64,000 nt of DNA from Hofstenia miamia (GCA_004352715.1 SCFE01000120.1:1124665-1188664); one strand, 5' to 3'. Positions 1-12,633 are shown, counted from the first letter of the stretch. Numbers and translations: made by a program. Notes: generated from the sequence alone by a model not told the origin.

Positions 1-1130
1 TTTAAATAGTTTTAAGTTGCTTGTAATAAAATCTACTGCCTCAAATTATATTTTCCTTTAAATGTATTGGTAGGTAGAGACAATTTTGTAATTTGATAAT
101 TCACTTTTGTCTAATCATTGACAATTGGGTGCACCTCTGTTAAAATTTAGTCGGCATGACGTGGTTAGTTTGCGTGTATTGAAATTATTCTGTATTCTAT
201 ATTGATGTATTGCGTGTAGATATTTCATATTTTGTGTAGGTATCTCGTGCATTGGTGTATGTTTCTTAATCGATTCAACGGGTGGGCAAACTGCTGCCCT
301 TCAAAGGTTTTACTGCGGTTTCCTTTTAACAATTTTTGCACTTACAAATATCTTATCACTTGGTTTTATTATTAAAACCCGCCAACCTTGCAAAAACACC
401 CTGTGTAGCCTACAATAAAAAATGTTTGCCCACCACGATTTATATCAAGAAAGAAAACATATTTTCTTTCAATTTTGTAAATTTTAATTCCTAGAGGACA
501 AATCTCAAACAATAGTAGGAGAAATCTAGAGCAGTGTGTAACATTTTTTTACCAATTTTTCTGCCATAAGTCGATTAAGCCTGTTGCTAGATTGGAGACT
601 AATATCAATTTATTTTCTACAAGTATTTCCTGCATCTTACAATTTCGAGTAAGTACATAGTTGCTGTATTTTAATCCAAAAATTCGTGTTTTCTATTGTG
701 TATCCAGGACAACACTCTGAAAAGTCTATCACATGCTTATTCGCTGCGTAAGACTTTTTCTTTATAGTGCAGGATGTGAGATTTCTTAAACAAATCCCAA
801 CAATTTACAACTGCTTTTAAGAAGCAGTGTAAGCTTCACAGAATTATAGAACACATTAGGAAGTTTGAATATTAAAAAAAGATTTAGAAAATTATTACAT
901 AAGAAACTTTGCTTAGCATCCACTTGGCTAAGGGTCTGTTATGTGTGTAAATGACTCTCTACATATTTATTCTATATTCAATATATTTCTCAATATACAT
1001 GGATGTGCATATATCAACATGTATTTACATATATACATAACTTGAATGTTTGAAATATAAGGCTATTGATATGTATACATTCACATACCATAATTTGACA
1101 TTTGCAACGGAACATCTTTGAAATAGATCA

Positions 1131-1170
<40 letters not shown>

Positions 1171-3596
1171 AGTTGTAAATTTATTTTAATACTAGTACCT
1201 AAGATAATAATAAGACATAGGCATTGCACATTTCTACCTAACTTTTATAAATAATTACATAAAAGAATCAATTACATTTAAAATCATTTTTAGGATAAAA
1301 GATCGATTAGTGAACCTTCAGAAATACAATGATATTTATTTCACTCATAATATCTTATTGTAGCTATGTTGTTCACATTGTCAAACATTTCCCCATGTAT
1401 ATTAAGAATTTTCAAAATCATTGGATATTGGCGCATGCATGAGTAAATGTAATCCGCTTTTATGGTGAAAAATTGGGCAAAATTATATTTCTGTGCATAC
1501 AGTACATGAAAATCTTCACTATCTTTCAATGAGGCATCCAATGTTTTTAAAATCATTCCAATTCTCCCCGTACCTAATTATCTGATAAGAAAGAGATCCG
1601 AAGGCTATAGGAGTAGCTGCAGTTGATCTGAACTATTTCATTTCAGGTGCGAAAGAAGAGGCAATACCCATTTCCATGGTGTGCTCCAATTTTTTGAGGT
1701 ATGAGCGCGTAAACCTTTTGAAGAAACTATTCAAGATTGTAAAAATGCTTACATAAATTTGGCTATCAAACCCAGTTCACATCTCTCTGCTGATAGATGA
1801 TTTTAAAACTTAATCTTAATAGATGAGCTTGTGTGAGCTATATTGAAATAAAAAATAATAATTTCAGGAATATATGCGTGCTTATCGCCGGATTTGGAAG
1901 GTCAAAGAAAAATATTTTAAAAGGGTGTTTCCATAGTCAGAGCGCTCCATATGTACATTTACATGTGTTCAATTTTTAGTTTTCTTACTCAATGTACGCA
2001 CAAGCCTGAGTTACATATTTTTCGGTCCGATCCAGGAGTAAAAATATATAGTACTATATGCAAATTCCATTAAGAATAGATGCATAATTGTTATATTCTT
2101 ATATTATAAAGTGCTAGCAAAGCTTACGGATTGGTTAAAACAGAGAAAAAATTATCCTTTAATTTTCTGTGGCAAACGTTGCCTGCTATAAGCTTAGTAA
2201 ATAACTTTCTTGAATTTCTGGTTTGTCACAAGGTGCAGTTAGTAGCAGCTAAATTTATAGTTTTGATATATAGTGCATGAATTTTGAAAAAAGATTTAGA
2301 TGTTCTCACGATTTTTACTATACGTTTTTAAATGAACACTGAATGGAAATGAATGTTTAGCTGTCAACAGGGAAATGCCAAAATATATAAAATTAATCAT
2401 TTGTTGGCATTGGAAAAACACCTATTATTTATTTAGTAAGAAAACAATCTTCTAACAGTTGTTGCTGCACTTGTTATATTTCCAGGTAAAGACAATATAA
2501 CTTATATAATAGTGTGCGTTACTAAACCTGAAGTTTTGCTAGAGATATGTCAAAAAATGACACATTGGTTTCTACATTGGCAGTATTATTATTGGCAGAT
2601 TTAGGTAGTGGTAATTTTTTACCTGGAACAAGCGAATTTAAGTGCCCTATTAAAAAGTATTATATCCAAGAAGTTATTGACAAACAAATATTGCATATTG
2701 GTGCTGTAGGCACTTGGCGATTTTCTGGAATCTTCCCTTAGTTTTAATAAGGATGTTGACTGTTACTATTGTCAGTGTTTGTCTGTATTTTAGATTTTCA
2801 TGCGTTTGAAGTTGTGAATTTATAATATAGTAGGTTACTAATATTTTATGTAAAGCAAGACTAAATTCCAAAAAAGCAAAATTTTGGCAAAGAAAATTTG
2901 GACGTATTCAAAAAGAAATATTTGTTGTACAGAAAGTTTGAGAGTTCATGTAGACTAGTAGAAAAGACGTTGAAAATTTATTGCCATATGTAAGACTTTG
3001 TTGTGATGTTGTGCTTAATCCAGATTTGGCAACTGGGCCTATGGAAGACAATGGGCTGCCAGATATAAGGCTAGAATATATGTTATTAATATGGGCCTTT
3101 TGCCGATATTTTGAATCTTATGATAAACTAAGCATTGTTTCTATTCTTCATAATATAGACGACTTTGTATCATTTTAAAAATTCATAATACACATCAACT
3201 CATACAATGTAATTAGCCTATAATTTTGCGAACGATAGTTTTGATATTTGAAATAATTTTTTCAAATTGGACCAGAGTAAAATATAACAGACCGGGGATA
3301 GTCTGGTTTTCCTACTAGACACATGCACATGGGTCACTACTTACATGACTCTACTTCTAACTCGGATTTGGACAATCTATTTCTTCATGCATTGGAAGAA
3401 CTTAAAGTTATTTTAATAAATCGCTGAGAATTTCATTGCTGTATGAAAAATTGTCACACTTTTTTATTTAGAGCATATTGTTAATAAATTGGATTTGTAA
3501 TTACAATATTTATTTTCTACAACTCGCCAATATCTGGTATGAAATGCTGTTAGAAAATGAAAACTACCATATTGTGTACATTGTGTCTTTACGAGA
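1..3596. other. Left flank, no recognisable gene
   Basis: AT-rich sequence with short open frames only. The frames at 2547-2741 (+) and 2981-3178 (+) resemble no family I know, have no clear splice signals and sit in base composition like the surroundings. A (TA)n run lies at 1133-1165. I see no RNA gene or clear transposon terminus. Confidence 0.5.
1133..1165. repeat. (TA)n microsatellite
   Basis: Uninterrupted alternating TA of about 33 bp. It is the first of about a dozen similar runs in the window. Confidence 0.95.
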
Positions 3597-3828
3597 ATCA
3601 TTATTTTTTTAAATATATGTTGTAGAGATGTGCGAAAAAAGGAAAATATATAGCAATAGCAGGTTTTACATCAAAAATTCTTAGCCGTTTACTGAAAACC
3701 TAATGTTAGGCTTAGCCGTGGTCATTAGTGCAGTGGCAGTAGTTGAATATTAGATGTAAGATGTCAAATTGCGCAGCATGCTGACTAAGAAAAGCAAAAC
3801 ACGTAGGAAGTTTCTAAATTATATGTAT

Positions 3829-4221
3829 CAGACTAGTCAACGAGCCGACCTGAGCCGAGCCGAGCCGAGCCGAGCCGAACCGAGCTTGAGCACATTATTT
3901 GATATACAACGAGCCCGAAACGAGTCTATTTTAGGCAAAGCAAGTTTATAGTTCTGCTTGTTAATTTGATTATGAAGATTTTTCTTAATTTTGCAGTCAG
4001 TATGCCTTCTTATAATCTTATTTAAGAAATGTTTATTAAATAATAAGTAGAGCTATGTAAACAATTCTTTGAGCACAATATTTTTAAAAAATACCCAGCT
4101 AAAACGAGCCTCACTCAAAGATTTTATGTGACGAGCTGAGCCGAGCCGATCTTACACAAAATTTAAACAAGCCGAGCCGAGCCGAGCCGAGCTTGGAAAT
4201 GTCGCCTCGTTGACAAGTTTG
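3829..4221 (+). mobile_element. hAT-type MITE with GAGCC repeats, copy 1
   Basis: A 393-bp non-autonomous element. It starts CAGACTAGTCAACGAGCC and ends with the near inverse (GCCTCGTTGACAAGTTTG). The flanks ATATGTAT (3821-3828 and 4222-4229) are a perfect 8-bp target duplication, which fits the hAT superfamily. Both subterminal regions carry tandem GAGCC pentamers. No transposase frame is present. It lies about 600 bp upstream of the ATG at 4813. Other copies are at 26543, 29143 and 59723, and a terminal fragment is at 14717. Confidence 0.9.
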
Positions 4222-4706
4222 ATATGTATGAATTACTAGAAAAATATTTCAACCAAAATGAGTTCTATAATGAATGATTTCTTATTGCCATGAATTAAAT
4301 AATATTAATTTGCATTTTGGTGTTGCACACTTCCCCTGTAATAGTGGAAGATGAAAAAACTGCTTGGTGTCTTAACCGAATTATTTAGCAGTGAATTCAC
4401 TATTTGGCCTTGAGATATGCTTAACTGGCAATGAATACTGCAATAGCTGTCCACATCTCTAATATATTGAGAAATATCAAATTCACTTATTTCTTTTCAT
4501 TTCGTTTCTGATGAGAATATTCTCTTCAAAATCTAAGTAGAAGAACTCGTAGGACTTTACCTGTGGCCATTACATATGGCAATACGCCTTGTTTATAAAG
4601 AAGTGCAAACAAAGTTAATAAGAGGTTCGACTTAGTGTGACATAAGATGATAGCAAGCTTGGAAAGCATTTGCACTTTATAAAATATAAATCACTCAAAT
4701 GCGATA

Positions 4707-4720
4707 ATTTCCATAGTAAA
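4707..4720 (+). promoter_or_regulatory. Possible degenerate X-box
   Basis: ATTTCCATAGTAAA matches the RFX X-box consensus RYYNYY-AT-RRNRAC at 13 of 14 positions, the last C being A. It lies 92 bp upstream of the ATG at 4813, a typical distance. In AT-rich DNA a one-mismatch hit can arise by chance, so this is weak evidence on its own. Confidence 0.25.
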
Positions 4721-4812
4721 ATAACTACTCGTTATGAACCTGTATATTTACTATAAAGTGTGAGTGGTTCAAGCATGAAATTATAATTGGCAATTTAGGT
4801 GTTCCAAAAAAT

Positions 4813-5087
4813 ATGGATTTCTCTAAATCTACGTATAGAAGGCATTATGCAGGTAGTTATGGCTTTAGACCAAGAAATCCCATCAAATATTCAACAATTC
4901 CACCTTACCGACATTCAAATACAGATGCACATCATCAAGTTGTAGCAGATCACTGTTTTAATCAAAATGGACAACTGACTAGTTTCATGAGAGATAGCCA
5001 AACGGATTATATTCCGTCCAGATATAATCCTCCCAAATACTCTCGAATAGATCCCCATTTACTGAGAAGAAAAATTAACAACATCAA
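4813..5087 (+). CDS. Exon 1 of Tyr/Pro-rich protein gene
   Basis: ATG at 4813 opens a 275-bp coding exon ending at a CAA|GTAAGC donor (5088). It encodes 91 full codons rich in Tyr, Pro, Arg and Asn, with motifs such as KSTYRRHYAGSYGF near the start and SRYNPPKYSRIDPHLL near residues 70-85. There is no signal peptide or membrane segment. The exon ends two bases into a codon, and the acceptor at 9768 supplies the single base needed, so exon 9769-9970 is its natural partner (158 aa in total). I do not recognise the family. Short Tyr/Pro-rich proteins of this style include many microtubule inner proteins of cilia and sperm, but that is only a guess. Bases 4853-5190 are repeated at 5481-5818 by an assembly join. 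Confidence 0.7.
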
Positions 5088-5190
5088 GTAAGCATTGCTA
5101 TTGTGTAATATTGGAAAGTATATTGAGGAAACCAATACTTAAAGTATATGAAAATTATCCATTGCTTTAAATTTTATGCAAATTTTACGT

Positions 5191-5818
5191 NATCATTATT
5201 TTTTTAAATATATGTTGTAGAGATGTGCGAAAAAAGGAAAATATATAGCAATAGCAGGTTTTACATCAAAAATTCTTAGCCGTTTACTGAAAACCTAATG
5301 TTAGGCTTAGCCGTGGTCATTAGTGCAGTGGCAGTAGTTGAATATTAGATGTAAGATGTCAAATTGCGCAGCATGCTGACTAAGAAAAGCAAAACACGTA
5401 GGAAGTTTCTAAATTATATGTATCAGACTAGTCAACGAGCCGACCTGAGCCGAGCCGAGCCGAGCCGAGCCGAACCGAGNGTAGTTATGGCTTTAGACCA
5501 AGAAATCCCATCAAATATTCAACAATTCCACCTTACCGACATTCAAATACAGATGCACATCATCAAGTTGTAGCAGATCACTGTTTTAATCAAAATGGAC
5601 AACTGACTAGTTTCATGAGAGATAGCCAAACGGATTATATTCCGTCCAGATATAATCCTCCCAAATACTCTCGAATAGATCCCCATTTACTGAGAAGAAA
5701 AATTAACAACATCAAGTAAGCATTGCTATTGTGTAATATTGGAAAGTATATTGAGGAAACCAATACTTAAAGTATATGAAAATTATCCATTGCTTTAAAT
5801 TTTATGCAAATTTTACGT
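5191..5818. other. Assembly artefact: duplicated blocks around two Ns
   Basis: Single Ns stand at 5191 and 5480. The block 5192-5479 (288 bp) repeats 3597-3884, including the start of the MITE, without visible differences. The block 5481-5818 (338 bp) repeats 4853-5190, including most of exon 1 and its donor, which appears again at 5715/5716. This looks like an overlap between neighbouring contigs plus a redundant small contig placed between them, rather than a biological duplication. The second exon copy should not be annotated as another gene. Confidence 0.85.
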
Positions 5819-8800
5819 GAAATATTCTTTCTAAAGAGGCAAGGTGTGTTTTTCATAGCTTAGTTCAATAACTCAAATCCAGGTATTTTAACAATAGAAA
5901 CCTATAAGCACTTTGTTTCATTATTAAAACACTAGTAGGTACATATATTTCCCAATATGTTGATAATCTCATTGAATTTGATATTTGTAGAAATCTTGTT
6001 TCCATTCCATAATTTCCACAATTGAAACATCAGATATAAATTTATTCGCATGCAATAATCGCTGTTCAAGTGTTAATGAATCGTTCAGCTTATCCAATAG
6101 TTAAAATTGCATGCTTACGCAAATTTTCATACAAATTCGGTTATTTTAATATTTGTAGTTGAAGAAAATTATTGTTGCATTTTAGTTACCTGATAACAGT
6201 CATGGCATAATTTTGGCCATAATGTCATGTTTCACCATTCCTTCAAAATAATGCTATTATATACATCAACTGCTAGGATAAGCAACCCAAAACTTTCTTT
6301 ATGTTTGGAAAATGAAAATATGATATTAACACTTTGCATAGAAAATTATTCTAAATGAACGTAATAAAATTCTGTTGACATAATTTGAAGGTAATGATAA
6401 CATACACATATGTGTCAAGCAATCAAATAATAGTGCCTAAAACCATATTTCTGAATTACTTACTACTTCAGTTGAGCTTGGCAGAGGTTTACACTTTGGA
6501 TTTCAAAGAGAATACCTTGAGGCATTGCGTTATTGTCATTATATGAACTAACTTTGGTTTTCTAATCAAATTGTTGTGCATTTTTAAACTCTTATGCACA
6601 TTTCTTCAAAATGAATTTGTATTTTTTAAATATAACTAATTTAATCAAGTTATCAAAAATTTTACTAAGTATATTTATTACAATGTTTCATTATTTACGT
6701 TAAGTTTATCAAATTCAATGAATCTATTCATGTGTATCCAGAGATGGAAGCGATGCAGTCAATTGGCAACCATGAAAGGTCCGGTTCCGGTGAGTCCCTG
6801 ACTGGTGATCGGTGTTGACCGATCGGTACTAAGGTTACCCTTATGCGGGTTGTCTGGTCATCGTATTATAAAGTATCAGTTGTCAGCACTTTTTTTCACT
6901 GGTTTCCCTATATTTATAGGGTTTTTTACATTACATATTGCATTTGTAAAGTTGAAAGAACGTGTACCGAACGCATACGCACTTAAGTTATCGGATTAAT
7001 CGTAAATATCTCATTATTCGTTTAAACACGCAAACCAAAAATTGTGACATATCACCACATGCTTTTAATGTGGCAAATTTCAATAAAGAGTTTTGTTTGA
7101 AAATTGAAAATCCTATGTAAATGATGATGCCATGATAGATTTTAGTAATTTATGGCACGCTGTGATTACTTCCAAGCATCGATGGTGATGATTTTGAATG
7201 CTGATTTTAAGCCTAATTAAAAAGCAGAGCTTAACATCCGTCAAGGTAAATATTTCTCCGACTGTAGTTAATTAAATGTGACGTTTATTCTGAAAATATA
7301 ATCTAATACTGAATTATGGGATCTTTTTGGTTTATGCCTTTAAATGACAATGGGCAATGGGCATGTTTAAAAACATTTTCTATAAGTTCTAAAACATTAC
7401 TATAATGATTCCTTTGCATGCATAACGGTAAAAGTTAAATGGGGGTTTACGTTTTAATATGATGTTATTGTTTAGATACTTAGAGCTTTTATCGACAGTC
7501 AGTTTTCAATTACACTATTACGTTATGCACTTGTATTGATTAAAAAAGACGACTTGACCCATGTTAGTGAATTGCATATGGGATCTACTAATTTTTTTCG
7601 CACAACTATACAGTGTACATAAACTAACTTTTTTGTAAATTACAGTGTTTTACAATAATAATAATATTTTTACAATTGTCACGTATCTACACCATCTAAA
7701 GATAGACATGGCGCAGGCAGGCAGATCAGCGCCGGGCCAGGTTTGAGCAGAGGATAGAAAATAATGGGCTGAAATTTTAAAATGGGCTTATTACACAGAA
7801 GTACACTCAAATTTGACACAAATGCAGTTATGGTTTACAAGCAATGTGTTGAAAACAAAAATTTAAGTTTGAAGTATTAATTGGTATCATATGCTCTTCT
7901 AAAACTTAATTTAAGTTTTTCAGGTTAAGTTTGTAGTTTTTATAATACGATTGCAACATGCTCTACTTTAGACTTGCAAATTGGAAAACTACAATAAGCC
8001 GAATTGACATTAATTTAAATGTGCCAAGCTGTACTTAATTTTAGGTGATACTTAATTTCAATGATAATAGTGAAATAGCTCAAGCAATTTCTTGATCGCT
8101 TCATGAATGTTCGTCTTAGACTAATTTGAAATACAATAATTCGATTATTTGGCCTCCTCATTCATGGTATTTTCAATAATTCTGCGGGTCTTAGTTTGAA
8201 AAGTTCCTTCTGTTAGTTCAAGACAGACGCTAGTAATTAAAAGTAGATTAAAATCTATTGTGTAACTTCATTACAATTATATATATAAATGCACCGACAG
8301 GTTTTCATGGTAAACCTGAGAACGCAGCATGACATGCGACCGTGTGATTACATGGTAACAACCAATCACCAACACCTTCAATGAAACATAAATTACAAAA
8401 GCGTTTAAAATTCTGAATCACTTATATCACGATCACTCTTAAAAGAGTGGTTTTTTCTTATATTCATTATGCTATATTCATTACTACCTAATAATATAAT
8501 AGTAGTCTATAAATTTGCGAAAGCTTATGACCAGCTTGCATATTACAAGTTTTTAACAACATCATTAAGGCGTTTCAGGACATAGGCTAAAAAATTACCA
8601 TAAAATTGAAAACACAAAAACAAAGAAACAAAACCCAAAACATAATCTTCTTGGCAGGCCAAAATGTCATTATTGAGTTCTTTGATGAATAGTATTTCAT
8701 TAAATTGTGCAGTAAAAACTTACATAATATTAGTGATGTATGGGTTCGAGTTTCCCCGCGAATGCGATCGGACACGAGTAAAAGATTTACAGGTCTGACT

Positions 8801-9768
8801 TGCCACGTGTACAACTTAAAAAAATCGGTTAAATTTTCTTATAATTTACATGCAAATTGTCTAAGTAAATTTTCATCAATAATTGAAGTGTGCGAATTAA
8901 TTTGATTTACCCTTCTTATTTAAATTTAAGAGGGTAAAATTTTTTAATAAATGAATGAAATATTTTCTAAAAAAGAAATTCAAAAATTCTTGAACTGACG
9001 CTACTAATTTACTGCCGGGAACGTGCAAAGTTCTTGCGAGTACGGATGGGTATTGTAGTTGTAAAGGGGTCGAATCGGGCTTTGGTCTTGCGCAATCAAA
9101 GTGATTTATCATCAAGTGGTATGATCGTACTATCAATGATAGGCGATCACGTCCTTCAACAAAAACTCCTTAGACTCAAAGTCGCCTTTCTGATAGGTAA
9201 GGGAAGGGTTTTAAAGCACATGAATTTTTCAGGAAAATATTCATGATTGGTTTAAAAGAAGCATGAATTATTTTATTCTTGACTTGAGGCCTTTCAAGAG
9301 ATCAATAATAAGGTTAATACATTAAGAAAATATTTCATTTAGCCGAGATGTAAGAAAACAAACAAAAACATGAAATAATTTTTTGTATGTGAACCTGTAA
9401 TTTGCACTTTGCATCCGTTTGAGCTGATTTCTACAAGTTATTAAACCATAAAGAAAAATTTAAGAACACTGAAAATGCAAATATTCTTGGCAATAAGGTA
9501 AAAATATTTTCCATCCGCAGCGAGCCATGGCCACAACACCGAAAGGTGACACGATTGAATTGTTGTAAATACATTTCAAATATGTTACTTTTATCACAAA
9601 ACTTTTCAAAGACAGCTGAATTATTTGCATTCTACAGTTAGTAATATGATTTTATAGAATCGGATTCGGATCGGGTTTTGAGTATGGTTTAAAAATCTCA
9701 ACCTGATTGCAACCAGGTGAACGGGTTAGAAAAATCTTACCTGCATTTTGTAATCTTCTGAAATTTAG
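5819..9768 (+). other. Long intron of the Tyr/Pro-rich gene
   Basis: About 3.9 kb of AT-rich sequence between the second copy of exon 1 and the acceptor at 9767-9768. It holds one end of a dispersed repeat pair (about 5931-6105). A slightly GC-richer patch at 9005-9200 has short open frames in both directions that I cannot assign. I see no other exon with good splice signals. Confidence 0.5.
5931..6105 (+). repeat. Dispersed repeat, copy 1 (partner at 62468)
   Basis: This stretch aligns in the same orientation with about 62468-62640. Shared words include ATGTTGATAA, CTCATTG, GTAGAAAT, TTGAAACATCAGAT, GCTGTTC and GTGTTAATGA in the same order and spacing. The copies are clearly diverged and no termini are obvious. 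It is probably an old transposon fragment of unknown class. Confidence 0.6.
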
Positions 9769-9970
9769 TGAATCGGTGGGCTCGTATTCGGAGCGACTTC
9801 CGAGAAACCGTTCAATGCATATCGATCCCCCACAATACACCTACAGAGAACCCGAAGAAGATGTTTATGATCCATACAAAAGTACATACGATCTGTTAAC
9901 TCATAACGAACATAGCGGAAGAAAACCCGTACCAACTTACCGTCGACGGCCGCAAGGTTTTAAAGAATAG
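9769..9970 (+). CDS. Terminal exon of Tyr/Pro-rich protein gene
   Basis: A 202-bp exon follows the acceptor AAATTTAG|T. Its first base completes the codon split at the end of the exon at 4813-5087, giving a 158-aa product. The 67-residue C-terminal part is acidic in the middle (PEEDVYDPYKSTYD) and basic at the end (PTYRRRPQGFKE), and stops with TAG at 9968-9970. AATAAA signals follow at 10002-10007 and 10021-10026, supporting a real 3' end. The motif KSTYDLLTH echoes KSTYRRHY at the N-terminus. No known domain is recognised. Confidence 0.65.
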
Positions 9971-10001
9971 TGTAACAATATATTATAATTATAATACTAC
10001 T

Positions 10002-10026
10002 AATAAAACGTAATACTAATAATAAA
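10002..10026 (+). terminator. Polyadenylation signals
   Basis: Two AATAAA hexamers at 10002-10007 and 10021-10026, 32 and 51 bp past the stop codon at 9970. Confidence 0.55.
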
Positions 10027-10079
10027 TCTAATCACTAACTCATACCTTTTCACACCTTCACACTGGTATCATTCTTTGC

Positions 10080-11389
10080 TCGGGAAACTCACCAGTTCCC
10101 AGGGATTCTGAGACCTGTGATAAGGAATCTATCTGTTTATAACAGTCCTGTTTTCTGTACTACCCCAACTCCTTCCAGTATCTCCTATGTTTCTTAGTTG
10201 ATACTTCTAATGCTATTGCTACTACTGGGGCTACTTTAACCTTCTTTAACTTCCACAGCTTCTGCAAACTCCCTGTACTGTACTTGACTATTTTCTCTTT
10301 CTCCTTGCTCTCTACATTCCTGTCTTTGTCACTGCTGTGGCTATCACTGTTCCCATCGTTTCCTCTATGTCAACCACTACTATGTCTGGCCTACGTGCTT
10401 CTATCCCCTTGCACTTCTGCATGCTAAAGTCTTAGATTGTGTTCACGCCATTTGTCTCCTGCTTCCAAAACCATGCTCAATCTCCAGTTTGGTGGGGTTA
10501 CTGAAGAAGTCAACAGACTAAATCAATGGGTGAAATCAAGATCCCGTTCCGGAACGTACCCATAGAAGTGTACCTAGCCAATTTGATCTTAAGAAACCTC
10601 TAGCGACTCCTGGCACGCAGAGTGCTGACATGTGCTGAGCGTGATCAGCAGAATGAAGCCGAAGGCCAAGTTTCAGTTGAGAGGGTTGCGCCTCTCCCAC
10701 TTTGGCCAACCAAGGCTACTAACGGTGGTAACTAAGAGAGTGCCTGCTAGCTGCTTTAAAGATCCGAAATTATGTTGGAGTACGCGGGCGTATTCACTGA
10801 ATGCAAAACATCTAGTGAAAAAAATTCTCCAGTTAAAAGGAACGTTGGATCATAACTACCTGTGACACAGCTAAGCTGCCTCACAGGAAGGCACAGCAAA
10901 CAATGCCCTTGGTCTATCTCATAGGCCAGAGACAGAGAGTTTCCTCTCTGTATGACTGCACTATGAGACTGGTGCCAGTAGCTGTCTTTCTAACAGTGTC
11001 AGCACTAGAACAGACAGGCTTCCCGACCGTTACCTCCCCATGTGTACAAAGTACATATGGTGGCACCTTTTGTATGATGTGGGTCCGGGACTCCACAACA
11101 ACTGATCTTTGCATCCCCTCGTCATTGTCCTACATCACTTCTGCTCCTCTGGTATCAACCTGTTTTGTTCTAAGTAACATGCCAGCCTACTTGAAATCAC
11201 AGAAGTTAGCAATTTCCACGTGGTTGGCAGACATTATAGGCCTAAATTTGCTTACCTCACTGTCTTTCTTTGGGTTCTTCTGTATCAGAAATGTCCTTCC
11301 CACTACCATCCACTCTGGACACCCACTCACCACACAATCTTCCAATGCTACTGCTAGTTTCTCATGAAAACTAGTGAACTTCTTATTAC

Positions 11390-11429
<40 letters not shown>

Positions 11430-11462
11430 TTTGTTATTAATATTTAAATATATATTATCCAA
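10080..11462 (-). pseudogene. Non-LTR retrotransposon reverse transcriptase relic
   Basis: Read on the minus strand, several frames give pieces of a LINE reverse transcriptase. Near 11340-11240 is PEWMVVGRTFLIQKNPKK followed by KFRPI, the usual start of RT domain 1. Near 11180-11090 is RLIPEEQK, a stop, then TRGCKDQLL. Near 10350-10200 is a Lys/Glu-rich C-terminal part (DKDRNVESKEKEKIVKY, then LWKLKK). Frameshifts and stops separate them, so the copy is dead. The C-terminal part matches the plus-strand fragment at 63340-63818, so both belong to one family. The long frame on the + strand (10903-11367) is a shadow of this relic. Confidence 0.75.
11384..11429. repeat. (ATT)n microsatellite
   Basis: About 15 tandem ATT units. 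It lies at the 5' side of the LINE relic and reads as poly-Asn in the minus-strand frame. Confidence 0.95.
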
Positions 11463-12056
11463 TTATGTAGATTAAAGAGTAATACAAAAAACAAAAATTA
11501 AGCAAATAATTACATAGGGTAATCTGCATAATGACATAAACTATTTAGAAATTGTTGTTTGACGAGTTATTTTAATGATGGTTTTATATATTTTGATGAT
11601 CTGTATAAATTTAATGGAAGTAATTTAATGTATAAAATTAACACATGGAATTCAATGGCTTACTAAAATAGATTAATCAAGTAACTGAAAATAGTAGGAT
11701 ATTGAAAGCATGTTTAAGATTGTTTAATTGTGATTTGTTTTCAAGCGGTGGTCTTGTCAAAGCTTGTATATTAAAAAACTTCTGGCTTTTCAATCGAGAA
11801 ATCAAAGAATTCAATAAAAAATGAGCACTTAGATATACTTGATAAAATAAAGGTTTTGCATATAACTTTTTTAAAATGAATTGAGAACGGAATGTGGCGA
11901 TGAATATTACAAAAAATATCAGTGCAACTTTGTATTTTCCTTAAGTAATGAGCAGGTCATGAGAATTTAGATTTTATGCTGAATTTAAATTTGAAACCAT
12001 TTACTGAGATTGGATTGATTATAAGAAGAATTGATGAAGTTGCTTTCATTCTAAAA

Positions 12057-12059
<3 letters not shown>

Positions 12060-12096
<37 letters not shown>
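12060..12096. repeat. (TA)n microsatellite
   Basis: Uninterrupted TA dinucleotide run upstream of the coding exon at 12311. Confidence 0.95.
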
Positions 12097-12099
<3 letters not shown>

Positions 12100-12310
12100 T
12101 GTATATGAGGTCTGAATCTTTTTAAAGAACTATTGGTATTCAAAACGAACAAAATTTTCCTGCATAGTAATAATAGAAAACTATAGTTACATTCTTATTA
12201 TATTTTCCTGGTACTATATAAATATATGAAACATTGGTTAGAATGGCATTCATACATCAAAGTATACTGTATAGAATTTTCCTATCAAATAATTAGTGAA
12301 ATAGTTTTAG

Positions 12311-12633
12311 GTGTCTTTGGATCAGATGCTCGTCCAATCCCGGAATTCAATGCTTTGTCGTCCTATAGAAAATCTATAAGAACCTACCCACACAAATCCC
12401 CTGCCATCCAGCAAAAACCAAATGCATATGGTCCTGCAAAGCTGGAAAGGAATATCACCAGTTGGAGAGATGATAGAAACTGGGGAACTTCCACTTATCA
12501 ATCAGACTATGATTCCAAAGTTCTTGAGACAAATAAGTATCCGTTGCCATATGTTGACGTATTTCCAAAGAGTGGATTACGTCATGTGATTGAAGTACAG
12601 ACTTATAACGACCCCCTGAATCATGTTGTATGA
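12311..12633 (+). CDS. Terminal exon of a second Tyr/Pro-rich protein
   Basis: An open exon follows the acceptor AGTTTTAG|GT. It reads VFGSDARPIPEFNALSSYRK and continues for 107 residues to a TGA stop at 12631-12633, with AATAAA at 12642-12647. Composition is Tyr, Pro, Asn and Ser rich, with the motif GTSTYQSDYDSK around the middle. There is no membrane segment or signal peptide. The frame needs an upstream exon ending one base into a codon. I did not find it, and the exon at 4813 has the wrong phase. Style and position suggest a relative of the 158-aa protein just upstream. The family is unrecognised. Codons upstream of 12311 (from the in-frame ATG at 12226) are probably intron. Confidence 0.6.

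Noticed and set aside
2547-3178. Two short plus-strand frames (2547-2741 and 2981-3178)
   Set aside because: They do not resemble a known family and cannot be connected by convincing splice sites.
5481-5715. Second copy of exon 1 of the Tyr/Pro-rich gene
   Set aside because: No visible difference from 4853-5087 and next to an N; judged an assembly duplicate, not a paralogue.
6740-6870. GC-rich patch with GATCGGT inverted words
   Set aside because: Some short palindromes are present, but no known RNA fold or transposon end could be supported.
9030-9080. GGGTCGAATCGGGC resembling a tRNA B box
   Set aside because: No A box or acceptor stem pairing could be found upstream or downstream.
8897-9246. 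Frames on both strands over a slightly GC-richer patch
   Set aside because: No recognisable protein, no clear splice sites; kept only as an unassigned patch in the intron.
10903-11367. 154-codon open frame on the plus strand
   Set aside because: It is antisense to the LINE relic, which explains the open frame.
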